From Saccoglossus kowalevskii (Eukaryota; Hemichordata; Enteropneusta; Harrimaniidae): a DNA stretch of 64,000 nucleotides. Below the pieces are notes generated by a model. The model searched no databases and was not told the DNA's origin. It saw only the letters and a program-made list of their open reading frames with translations. The number at the start of each line of letters is the position of its first letter. Within the stretch, counting starts at the first letter, position 1. Below, in pieces: positions 24,646 through 37,590 of the stretch. The translations under genes and the position numbers were made by a program. The stretch is from positions 1-64,000 of the forward strand of contig NW_003142074.1 in the NCBI RefSeq assembly GCF_000003605.2. The letters are read 5' to 3'.

Positions 24646-26850
24646 TCACAATCACAATGAATGATTAGTGAAACATTGCGTCGTAGCACATCAAAATCAC
24701 AATGAATGATTAGTGAAACATAGCGTCGTAGCACGTCACAATCACAATGAATGATTAGTGAAACATTGCGTCGTAGCACGTCACAATCACAATGAACGAT
24801 TCGTGAAACATTACGTCGTAGCACGTCACAATCACAATGAATGATTAGTGAAACATTGCGTCGTAGCAAGTCACAATCACAATGAATGATTAGTGAATCA
24901 TTGAGTCGTAGTACATCAAAATCACAATGAATGATTAGTGAAACATTGCGTGGTAGCACGTCACAATCACAATGAATGATTAGTGGAACATTCCGTCGTA
25001 GCACGTCACAATCACAATGAATGATTAGTGAAACATTGCGTCGTAGCACGTCACAATCACAATGAATGATGACTGAAACATTGAGTCGTAGCACGTCACA
25101 ATCACAATGAATGATTAGTGAAACATTGCGTCGTAGCACATCAAAATCACAATGAATGGTTAGTGAAACAGTACGTCGTAGCACGTCACAATCACAATGA
25201 ATGATTAGTGAAACATTGCGTCGTAGCACATCAAAATCACAATGAATGATCAGTGAAACATTGCGTCGTAGCACGTCTCAATCACAATGAAAGATTAGTG
25301 AAACATTGCGTAGTAGCACGTAACATTCACAATGAATGATTAGTGAAACATTACGTCGTAGCACGTCACAATCAAAATGAATGATTAGTGAAACATTGCG
25401 TCGTAGCACGTCACAATCACAATGAATGATTAGTGAAACATTGCGTCGTAGCACGTCACAATCAAAATGAATGATTCGTGAAACATTACGTCGTAGCACG
25501 TCACAATCACAAGGAATGATGAGTGAAACATTGCGTCTTAGCACGTCACAATCACAATGAATGATTAGTGAAACATTGCGTCGTAGCACATCAAAATCAC
25601 AATGAATTGTTAGTGAAACATTGCGTCGTAGCACGTCAAAATGACAATGATTGATTAGTAAAACATTGCGTCGTAGCTCATCAAAATCACAATGAATGAT
25701 GAGTGAAACATTGCGTCGTAGCACGTCACAATCACAATGAATGATTAGTGAAACATTACGTCGTAGCACATCACAATCACAATGAATAATGAATAAAACA
25801 TTGCGTCGTAGCACATCGCAATCACAATGAATGATTAGTGAAACATTGCGTCGTAGCACATCAAAATGACAATGAATGATTAGTGAAACATTGCGTCGTA
25901 GCACATCAAAATGACAATGATTGATTAGTAAAACATTGCGTCGTAGCACATCAAAATCACAATGAATGATCAGTGAAATATTACGTCTTAGCACGTCACA
26001 ATCACAATGAATGATTAGTGAAACATTGCGTCGTAGCACATCAAAATCACAATGAATGATTAGTGAAACATAGCGTCGTAGCACGTCACAATCACAATGA
26101 ATGATTAGTGAAACATTGCGTCGTAGCACGTCACAATCACAATGAACGATTCGTGAAACATTACGTCGTAGCACGTCACAATCACAATGAATGATTAGTG
26201 AAACATTGCGTCGTAGCAAGTCACAATCACAATGAATGATTAGTGAAACATTGAGTCGTAGTACATCAAAATCACAATGAATGATTAGTGAAACATTGCG
26301 TGGTAGCACGTCACAATCACAATGAATGATTAGTGGAACATTCCGTCGTAGCACGTCACAATCACAATGAATGATTAGTGAAACATTGCGTCGTAGCACG
26401 TCACAATCACAATGAATGATGACTGAAACATTGCGTCGTAGCACGTCACAATCACAATGAATGATTAGTGAAACATTGCGTCGTAGCACATCAAAATCAC
26501 AAGGAATGGTTAGTGAAACAGTACGTCGTAGCACGTCACAATCACAATGAATGATTAGTGAAACATTGCGTCGTAGCACATCAAAATCACAATGAATGAT
26601 CAGTGAAACATTGCGTCGTAGCACGTCTCAATCACAATGAAAGATTAGTGAAACATTGCGTAGTAGCACGTAACATTCACAATGAATGATTAGTGAAACA
26701 TTACGTCGTAGCACGTCACAATCAAAATGAATGATTAGTGAAACATTGCGTCGTAGCACGTCACAATCACAATGAATGATTAGTGAAACATTGCGTCGTA
26801 GCACGTCACAATCACAATGAATGATTCGTGAAACATTACGTCGTAGCACG
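24631..26850. repeat. D-family 1350-bp (30-monomer) tandem repeat
   Basis: GAAATATTACGTCTTAG recurs at about 24625 and 25976, and GTCTCAATCACAATGAAAGATT at about 25275 and 26625, both offset 1350 once the single added base near 24641 is allowed for. In between, markers occur in identical order: CATAGCG, GAACGATTCG, CAAGTC, GAGTCG, GTGGAACATTCCG, GATGACTG, AATGGTTAG, CAGTACG and GCGTAGTAGCACGTAACATTC. The second copy stops matching near 26850, so about 1.6 copies are present. Confidence 0.8.
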
Positions 26851-29340
26851 TCAAAATCGCAATGAATGATTAGTGAAACATTGCGTCATAGCAAGTCACA
26901 CTCACAATGAATGATTAGTGAAACATTATGTTGTAGCACGTCACAACCACAATGAAAGATTAGTTAAACATTGCGTTTTAGCACGTCACAATCACAATGA
27001 ATGATTAGTGAAACATTGCGTCGTAGCACATCAAAATGACAATGAATGATTAGTAAAACATTGCGTCGGAGCACATCAAAATGACAATGATTGATTAGTA
27101 AAACATTGCGTCGTAGATCATCAAAATCACAATGAATGATTAGTGAAACATTACGTCGTAGCACATCACAATCACAATGAATAATGAATAAAACATTGCG
27201 TCGTAGCACATCACAATCACAATGAATGATTAGTGAAACATTGCGTCGTAGCACATCAAAATGACAATGAATGATTAGTGAAACATTGCGTCGTAGCACA
27301 TCAAAATGACAATGCTTGATTAGTAAAACATTGCGTCGTAGCACATCAAAATGACAATGAATGATCAGTGAAACATTACGTCGTAGCACGTCACAATCAC
27401 AATGAATGATTAGTGAAACATTGCGTCGTAGCACATCAAAATCACAATGAATGATTAGTGAAACTTTGCGTCGTAGTACATCAAAATCGCAATGAATGAT
27501 TAGTGAAACATTGCGTGTAGCACGTCACAATCACAATGAATGATTAGTGGAACATTCCGTCGTAGCACGTCACAATCCACAATGAATGATTAGTGAAACA
27601 TTGAGTCGTAGCACGTTACAATCACAATGAATGATGAGTGAAACATTGCGTCGTAGCACGTCACAATCACAATGAATGATTAGTGAAACATTGCGTCGTA
27701 GCACGTCACAATCACAATGAATGATGAGTGAAACATTGCGTCGTAGCACGTCACAATCACTATGAATGATTAGTGAAACTTTGCTTCGTAGTACATCAAA
27801 ATCGCAATGAATGATTAGTGAAACATTGCGTGTAGCACGTCACAATCACAATGAATGGTTAGTGGAACATTCCGTCGTAGCACGTCACAATCCACAATGA
27901 ATGATTAGTGAAACATTGAGTCGTAGCACGTTACAATCACAATGAATGATGAGTGAAACATTGCGTCGTAGCACGTCACAATCACAATGAATGATTAGTG
28001 AAACATTGCGTCGTAGCACGTCACAATCACAATGAATGATGAGTGAAACATTGCGTCGTAGCACGTCACAATCACAATGAATGATTAGTGAAACATTGCG
28101 TCGTAGCACATCACAATCACAATGAATAATGAGTAAAACATTACGTCGTAGCACGTCACAACCACAATGAATAATGAGTAAAACATTGCGTGGTAGCACG
28201 CCACTATCACAATGAATGATTAGTGAAACATTGCGTCGTAGCACATCAAAATCACAATGAATGATGAGTGACACATTGCATCATAGCACGTCACAATCAC
28301 AATGAATGATTAGTGAAACATTGCATCGTAGCACGTCACAATCACAATGAATGATTAGTGAAACATTGCGTCGTAGCACGTAACAATCACAATGAATGAT
28401 TAGTGAAACATTACGTCGTAGCACGTCACAATCACAATGAATGATTAGTGAAACATTGCGTCGTAGCACGTCACAATCACAATGAATGATTAGTGAAACA
28501 TTGCGTCGTAGTACATCAAAATCACAATGAATGATTAGTGAAACATTGCGTGGTAGCACGTCACAATCACAATGAATGATTAGTGGAACATTCCGTCGTA
28601 GCACGTCAAAATCACAATGAATGATTAGTGAAACATTGCGTCGTAGCACGTCACAATCACAATGAATGATGAGTGAAACATTGCGTCGTAGCACGTCACA
28701 ATCACAATGAATGATTAGTGAAACATTGCGTCGTAGCACGTCACAATCACAATGAATGATTAGTGAAACATTGTGTCGTAGCACGTCACAATTACAATGA
28801 ATGATTAGTGAAACATTAAGTCGTAGCACGTCACAATCACAATGAATGATGAGTGAAACATTGCGTCGTATCACATCAAAATCACAATGAATGATTAGTG
28901 AAACATTGCGTGGTAGCACGTCACAATCACAATGAATGATTAGTGGAACATTCCGTCGTAGCACGTCACAATCACAATGAATGATGAGTGAAACATTGCG
29001 TCGTAGCACGTCACAATCACAAGGAATGATGAGTGAAACATTGCGTCGTAGCACGTCACAATCACAATGAATGATTAGTGAAACATTACGTCGTAGCACG
29101 TCACAACCACAATGAATAATGAGTAAAACATTGCGTCGTAGCACGCCACAATCACAATGAATGATTAGTGAAACATTGCGTCGTAGCACATCAAAATCAC
29201 AATGAATGATGAGTGACACATTGCGTCATAGCACGTCACACTCACAATGAATAATGAGTAAAACATTATGTTGTAGCACGTCACAACCACAATGAATAAT
29301 GAGTTAAACATTGCGTCATAGCACGTCACAATCACAATGA
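26851..29340. repeat. C-family domain, second stretch
   Basis: The ATTATGTTGTAG marker is at 26926 and 29266, 2340 bases (52 monomers) apart. The interval contains two paired deletion/insertion units (27514/27579 and 27830/27892), whose local neighbourhood is itself duplicated (27480-27730 and 27775-28040, offset about 315 bases, 7 monomers). The GTCGGAGCAC and GTAGATCATC pair known from the left edge recurs at 27065-27120. Confidence 0.65.
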
Positions 29341-32300
29341 ATGATTAGTGAAACATTGCGTCGTAGCACATCAAAATGACAATGAATGATTAGTAAAACA
29401 TTGCGTCGTAGCACATCAAAATGACAATGATTGATTAGTAAAACATTGCGTCGTAGATCATCAAAATCACAATGAATGATGAGTGAAACATTACGTCGTA
29501 GCACATCAAAATCACAATGAATGATTAGTGAAACATTACGTCGTAGCACGTCACAATCACAATGAATGATTAGTGAAACATTGCGTCGTAGCACATCAGA
29601 ATCACAATGAATGATTAGCGAAACATTGCGTCTTAGCACATCAAAATCACAATGAATGATTAGTGAAACATTGCGTCGTAGCACATCACAATCACAATGA
29701 ATAATGAGTAAAAATTTACGTCGCAGCACGTCACAACCTCAATGAATAATGAGTAAAACATTGCGTCGTAGCATGTCACAATCACAATGAATGATGAGTA
29801 AAACATTACGTCGTAGCACGCCACAATCACAATGAATAATGAGTAAAACATTATGTCGTAGCACGTCACAACCACAATGAATAATGAGTAAAACATTGCG
29901 TCGTAGCACGTCACAATCACAATGAATGATTAGTGCAACATTGCGTCGTAGCACGTCACAATCACAATGAATGATTAGTGAAACATTACGTCGTAGCACA
30001 TCACAATCACAATGAATAATGAATAAAACATTGCGTCGTACCACATCACAATCACAATGAATGATTAGTGAAACATTGCGTCGTAGCACATCAAAATCAG
30101 AATGAATGATTAGTGAAACATTGCGTCGTAGCACATCAAAATGACAATGATTGATTAGTAAAACATTGCGTCGTGGCACATCAAAATCACAATGAACGAT
30201 GAGTGAAACATTGCGTAGTGGCACGTCACAATCCCAATGAATGATTACTGAAACATTGCGTTGTAGCACATCACAATCACAATGAATGATTAGTGAAACA
30301 TTGCGGCGTAGCACATCAAAATCACAATGAATGATTAGAGAAACATTGCGTCGTAGCACACCAAAATCACAATGAATGATTAGTAAAACATTGCGTCGAA
30401 GCACGTCACAATCACAATGAATGATTAGTGAAACATTACGTCGTAGCACATCACAATCACAATGAATGATTAGTGAAACATTGCGTCGTAGCACATCAAA
30501 ATCCACAATGAATGATTAGTGAAACATTGCGTCGTACCACATAACAATCACAATGAATGATTAGTGAAACATTGCGTCGTAGCACATCACATTCACAATG
30601 AGCGATTCATGAAACATTGCGTCGTAGTACATCACAATCACAATGAATGATTAGTGAAACATTGCGTCGTAGCACATCACAATCACAATGAATGATTAGT
30701 AAAACATTGCGTCGAAGCACGTCACAATCACAATGAATGATTAGTGATACATTACGTCGTAGCACATCACAATCACAATGAATGATTAGTGAAACATTGC
30801 GTCGTAGCACGTCACAATCACAATGAATGATTAGTGAAATATTGCGTCGTAGTACATCAAAATCACAATGAATGATTAGTGAAACATTGCGTGGTAGCAC
30901 GTCACAATCACAATGAATGATTAGTGGAACATTCCGTCGTAGCACGTCACAATCACAATGAATGATTAGTGAAACATTGCGTCGTAGCACGTCACAATCA
31001 CAATGAATGATGAGTGAAACATTGCGTCGTAGCACGTCACAATCACAATGAATGATTAGTGAAACATTGTGTCGTAGCACGTCACAATCACAATGAATGA
31101 TTAGTGAAACATTACGTCGTAGCACGTCACGATCACAATGAATGATGAGTGAAACATTGCGTCGTAGCACATCAAAGTCACAATGAATGATTAGTGAAAC
31201 ATTACGTCGTAGCACGTCACAATCAAAATGAATGATTAGTGAAACATTACGTCGTAGCACGTCACAATCACAATGAATGATTAGTGAAACATTGCGTCGT
31301 AGTACATCAAAATGACAATGAATGATTAGTGAAACATTGCGTGGTAGCACGTCACAATCACAATGAATGATTAGTGGAACATTCCGTCGTAGAACGTCAC
31401 AATCACAATGAATGATTAGTGAAACATTGCGTCGTAGCACGTCACAATCACAATGAATGATGAGTGAAACATTGCGTCGTAGCACGTCACAATCACAATG
31501 AATGATTAGTGAAACATTGCGTCGTAGCACATCACAATCACAATGAATAATGAGTAAAACATTACGTCGTAGTACGTCACTACCACAATGAATAATGAGT
31601 AAAACATTGCGTCGTAGCACGCCACAATCACAATGAATGATTAGTGAAACATTGCGTCGTAGCACATCAAAATCACAATGAATGATGAGTGACACATTGC
31701 GTCATAGCACGTCACACTCACAATGAATAATGAGTAAAACATTATGTTGTAGCACGTCACAACCACAATGAATAATGAGTTAAACATTGCGTCATAGCAC
31801 GTCACAATCACAATGAATGATTAGTGAAACATTGTGTCGTAGCACATCAAAATGACAATGAATGATTAGTAAAACATTGCGTCGTAGCACATCAAAATCA
31901 CAATGAACGATGAGTGAAACATTGCGTAGTGGCACGTCACAATCCCAATGAATGATTACTGAAACATTGCGTTGTAGCACATCACAATCACAATGAATGA
32001 TTAGTGAAACATTGCGTCGTAGCACATCAAAATCACAATGAATGATTAGAGAAACATTGCGTCGTAGCACACCAAAATCACAATGAATGATTAGTGAAAC
32101 ATTGCGTCGTAGCACATCAAAATCCACAATGAATGATTAGTGAAACATTGCGTCGTACCACATAACAATCACAATGAATGATTAGTGAAACATTGCGTCG
32201 TAGCACATCACAATCACAATGAGCGATTCGTGAAACATTGCGTCGTAGTACATCACAATCACAATGAATGATTAGTGAAACATTGCGTCGTAGCACATCA

Positions 32301-33480
32301 CAATCACAATGAATGATTAGTGAAACATTGCTTCGTAACACTTCAAAATCACAATGAATGATTAGTGAAACATTGCATCGTAGCTCATCACAATCACAAT
32401 GAATAATGAGTAAAACATTACGTCGCTGCACGTCACAACCACAATGAATAATGAGTAAAACATTGCGTCGAAGCACGTCACAATCACAATGAATGATTAG
32501 TGAAACATTACGTCGTAGCACATCACAATCACAATGAATGATTAGTGAAACATTGCGTCGTAGCACATCAAAATCGACAATGAATGATTAGTGAAACATT
32601 GCGTCGTACCACATAACAATCACAATGAATGATTAGTGAAACATTGCGTTGTAGCACATCACAATCACAATGAGCGATTCGTGAAACATTGCGTCGTAGT
32701 ACATCAAAATCACAATGAATGATTAGTGAAACATTGCGTCGTAGCACATCACAATCACAATGAATGATTAGTGAAACATTGCGTCGTAGCACGTCACAAT
32801 CACAATGAATGATTCGTGAAACATTACGTCGTAGCACGTCACAATCACAATGAATGATTAGTGAAACATTGCGTCGTAGCACGTCACAATCACAATGAAT
32901 GATTCGTGAAACATTGAGTCGTAGTACATCAAAATCACAATGAATGATTAGTGAAACATTGCGTGGTAGCACGTCACAATCACAATGAATGATTAGTGGA
33001 ACATTCCGTCGTAGCACGTCACAATCACAATGAATGATTAGTGAAACATTGCGTCGTAGCACGTCACAATCACAATGAATGATTAGTGAAACATTACGTT
33101 TTAGCATATCACAATCACAATGAATAATGAATAAAACTTTGCGTCGTACCACATCACAATCACAATGAATGATTAGTGAAACATTGCGTTGTAGCACATA
33201 ACAATCACAATGAATGAATAGTGAAACATTGCGTCGTAGCACATCAAAATCACAATGAATGATTAGAGAAACATTGCGTCTCAGAACACCAAAATCACAA
33301 AGAATGATTAGTGAAACATTGCGTCGTAGCACGTCACAATCACATTGAATGATTAGTGAAACAATACGTCGTAGCACATCACAATCACAATGAATGATTT
33401 GTGAAACATTACGTCGTAGCACATCAAAATAACAATGAATGATTAGTGAAACATTGCGTCGTAGCACGTCACAATCACAA
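29341..33480. repeat. B-family blocks mixed with C, middle of window
   Basis: 29650-30530 follows the B order (CGCAGCACGTCACAACC, GCCACAATC, GTGCAACATTGCG, CGTACCACATC, GAACGATGAG, CAATCCCAATG, GATTACTG). It ends in the marker AAAATCCACAATG then CGTACCACATAAC at about 30503. That marker recurs at about 32125 and, as AAAATCGACAATG, at about 32575. A C-family segment lies between (30610-31800, ATTATGTTGTAG at 31742). The 29.65-30.53 kb order is repeated at 55.7-56.43 kb, 26 kb away. 33.0-33.5 kb holds scattered unusual variants. Confidence 0.6.
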
Positions 33481-34480
33481 TGACTGATTAGTGAAACATT
33501 GCGTCGTAGCTAGTCACAATCACAATGAATGATTAGTGAAACATTGAGTCGTAGTACTTCAAAATCACAATGAATGATTAGTGAAACATTGCGTGCTAGC
33601 ATGTCACAATCACAATGAATGATTAGTGGCACATTAAGTCGTAGCACGTCACAATCACAATGAATGATTAGTGAAACATTGCGTCGTAGCACGTCACAAT
33701 CACAATGAATCATGAGTGAAACATTGCGTCGTAGCACGTCACAATCACAATGAATGATTAGTGAAACATTGCGTCGTAGTACATCAAAATCACAATGAAC
33801 GGTTAGTGAAACAGTACGTCGTAGCACGTCACAATCACAATGAATGATTAGTGAAACATTGCGTCGTAGCACGTCACAATCACAATGAATGATTAGTGAA
33901 ACATTGCGTCGTAGCACGTCACAATCACAATGAATGATGAGTGAAACATTGCGTCGTAGCACGTCACAATCACAATGAATGATTAGTGAAACTTTGCGTC
34001 GTATCACGTCACAATCACAATGAATGATTAGTGGAACATTGCGTCGTAGCAAGTCACAATCACAATGAATGATTAGTGAAACATTGAGTCGTAGTACATC
34101 AAAATCACAATGAATGATTAGTGAAACATTGCGTGGTAGCACGTCACAATCACAATGAATGATTAGTGAAACATTGCGTCGTAGCACATCAAAATGACAA
34201 TGAATGATTAGTGAAACATTGCGTCGTAGCACATCAAAATGACAATGATTGATTAGTAAAACATTGCGTCGTAGCTCATCAAAATCACAATGAATGATGA
34301 GTGAAACATTGCGTCGTAGCACGTCACAATCACAATGAATGATTAGTGAGACATTACGTCGTAGCACATCATAATCACAATGAATAATGAATAAAACATT
34401 GCGTCGTAGCACATCACAATCACAATGAATGATTAGTGAAACATTGCGTCGTAGCACATCAAAATGACAATGAATGATTA
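33481..34480. repeat. C-family lead-in with mixed D-type variants
   Basis: About 22 monomers mix D-type spellings (GAACGGTTAGTGAAACAGTACG near 33800, GAGTCGTAGTAC, CAAGTC) with the C-family core from 34170 on. Rare forms GTAGCTAGTC near 33510 and GTGCTAGCATGTC near 33595 are seen only here. No non-satellite sequence is present. Confidence 0.5.
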
Positions 34481-37400
34481 GTGAAACATTGCGTCGTAGC
34501 ACATCAAAATAACAATGCTTGATTAGTAAAACATTGCGTCGTAGCACGTCAAAATGACAATGATTGATTAGTAAAACATTGCGTCGTAGCTCATCAAAAT
34601 CACAATGAATGATGAGTGAAACATTGCGTCGTAGCACGTCACAATCACAATGAATGATTAGTGAAACATTACGTCGTAGCACATCACAATCACAATGAAT
34701 AATGAATAAAACATTGCGTCGTAGCACATCACAATCACAATGAATGATTAGTGAAACATTGCGTCGTAGCACATCAAAATGACAATGAATGATTAGTGAA
34801 ACATTGCGTCGTAGCACATCAAAATGACAATGCTTGATTAGTAAAACATTGCGTCGTAGCACGTCACAATCACAATGAATGATTAGTGAAACATTGCGTC
34901 GTAGCACATCACAATCACAATGAATAATGAGTAAAACATTACGTCGTAGCACGTCACAACCACAATGAATAATGAGTAAAACATTGCGTCGTAGCACGCC
35001 ACAATCACAATGAATGATTAGTGAAACATTGCGTCGTAGCACATCAAAATCACAATGAATGATGAGTGACACATTGCGTCATAGCACGTCACGCTCACAA
35101 TGAATAATGAGTAAAACATTATGTTGTAGCACGTCACAACCACAATGAATAATGAGTTAAACATTGCGTCATAGCACGTCACAATCACAATGAATGATTA
35201 GTGAAACATTACGTCGTAGCACGTCACAATCACAATGAATGATTAGTGAAACATTGCGTCGTAGCACATCAAAATCACAATGAATGATTAGTGAAACATT
35301 GCGTCGTAGTACATCAGAATCGCAATGAATGATTAGTGAAACATTGCGTGTAGCACGCCACAATCACAATGAATGATTTGTGGAACATTCCGTCGTAGCA
35401 CGTCACAATCCACAATGAATGATTAGTGAAACATTGAGTCGTAGCACGTCACAATCACAATGAATGATGAGTGAAACATTGCGTCGTAGCACGCCACAAT
35501 CACAATGAATGATTAGCGAAACATTGCGTCGTAGCACATCAAAATCACAATGAATGATGAGTGACACATTGCGTCATAGCACGTCACACTCACAATGAAT
35601 AATGAGTAAAACATTAAGTTGTAGCACGTCACAACCACAATGAATAATGAGTAAAACATTGCGTCATAGCACGTCACAATCACAATGAATGATTAGTGAA
35701 ACATTGCGTCGTAGCACATCAAAATGACAATGAATGATTAGTGAAACATTGCGTCGTAGCACATCAAAATGACAATGATTGATTAGTAAAACATTGCGTC
35801 GTAGCTCATCAAAATCACAATGAATGATGAGTGAAACATTGCGTCGTAGCACGTCACAATCACAATGAATGATTAGTGAAACATTACGTCGTAGCACATC
35901 ACAATCACAATGAATAATGAATAAAACATTGCGTCGTAGCACATCACAATCACAATGAATGATTAGTGAAACATTGCGTCGTAGCACATCAAAATGACAA
36001 TGAATGATTAGTGAAACATTGCGTCGTAGCACATCAAAATGACAATGCTTGATTAGTAAAACATTGCGTCGTAGAACGTCACAATCACAATGAATGATTA
36101 GTGAAACATTGCGTCGTAGCACATCACAATCACAATGAATAATGAGTAAAACATTACGTCGTAGCACGTCACAACCACAATGAATAATGAGTAAAACATT
36201 GCGTCGTAGCACGCCACAATCACAATGAATGATTAGTGAAACATTGCGTCGTAGCACATCAAAATCACAATGAATGATGAGTGACACATTGCGTCATAGC
36301 ACGTCACACTCACAATGAATAATGAGTAAAACATTATGTTGTAGCACGTCACAACCACAATGAATAATGAGTTAAACATTGCGTCATAGCACGTCACAAT
36401 CACAATGAATGATTAGTGAAACATTACGTCGTAGCACGTCACAATCACAATGAATGATTAGTGAAACATTGCGTCGTAGCACATCAAAATCACAATGAAT
36501 GATTAGTGAAACATTGCGTCGTAGTACATCAGAATCGCAATGAATGATTAGTGAAACATTGCCTGTAGCACGCCACAATCACAATGAATGATTTGTGGAA
36601 CATTCCGTCGTAGCACGTCACAATCCACAATGAATGATTAGTGAAACATTGAGTCGTAGCACGTCACAATCACAATGAGTGATGAGTGAAACATTGCGTC
36701 GTAGCACGCCACAATCACAATGAATGATTAGTGAAACATTGCGTCGTAGCACATCAAAATCACAATGAATGATGAGTGACACATTGCGTCATAGCACGTC
36801 ACACTCACAATGAATAATGAGTAAAACATTAAGTTGTAGCACGTCACAACCACAATGAATAATGAGTTAAACATTGCGTCATAGCACGTCACAATCACAA
36901 TGAATGATTAGTGAAACATTGCGTCGTAGCACATCAAAATGACAATGAATGATTAGTGAAACATTGCGTCGTAGCACATCAAAATGACAATGATTGATTA
37001 GTAAAACATTGCGTCGTAGCTCATCAAAATCACAATGAATGATGAGTGAAACATTGCGTCGTAGCACGTCACAATCACAATGAATGATTAGTGAGACATT
37101 ACGTCGTAGCACATCATAATCACAATGAATAATGAATAAAACATTGCGTCGTAGCACATCACAATCACAATGAATGATTAGTGAAACATTGCGTCGTAGC
37201 ACATCAAAATGACAATGAATGATTAGTGAAACATTGCGTCGTAGCACATCAAAATAACAATGCTTGATTAGTAAAACATTGCGTCGTAGCACGTCACAAT
37301 CACAATGAATGATTAGTGAAACATTGCGTCGTAGCACATCACAATCACAATGAATAATGAGTAAAACATTACGTCGTAGCACGTCACAACCACAATGAAT

Positions 37401-37590
37401 AATGAGTAAAACATTGCGTCGTAGCACGCCACAATCACAATGAATGATTAGTGAAACATTGCGTCGTAGCACATCAAAATCACAATGAATGATGAGTGAC
37501 ACATTGCGTCATAGCACGTCACACTCACAATGAATAATGAGTAAAACATTATGTTGTAGCACGTCGCAACCACAATGAATAATGAGTTAA
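34481..37590. repeat. 1215-bp (27-monomer) tandem higher-order repeat
   Basis: The ATTATGTTGTAG marker is at 35119, 36334 and 37549, exactly 1215 bases apart each time. The two complete units (about 35161-36375 and 36376-37590) differ at roughly nine single positions by eye, so they are more than 99% identical; the upstream copy is partial. Each unit holds one deletion/insertion pair (35348/35410 and 36563/36625) and one ATTAAGTTGTAG variant 495 bases after the marker. This is the cleanest tandem higher-order repeat in the window and probably a recent duplication. Confidence 0.85.

Noticed and set aside
35348-35410. Programmed frameshift to keep a long reading frame, suggested by the compensating deletion and insertion
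   Set aside because: The pair is copied as part of a block, the interval is only about 60 bases, and the same units carry in-frame stops close by, so the frame is not being maintained.
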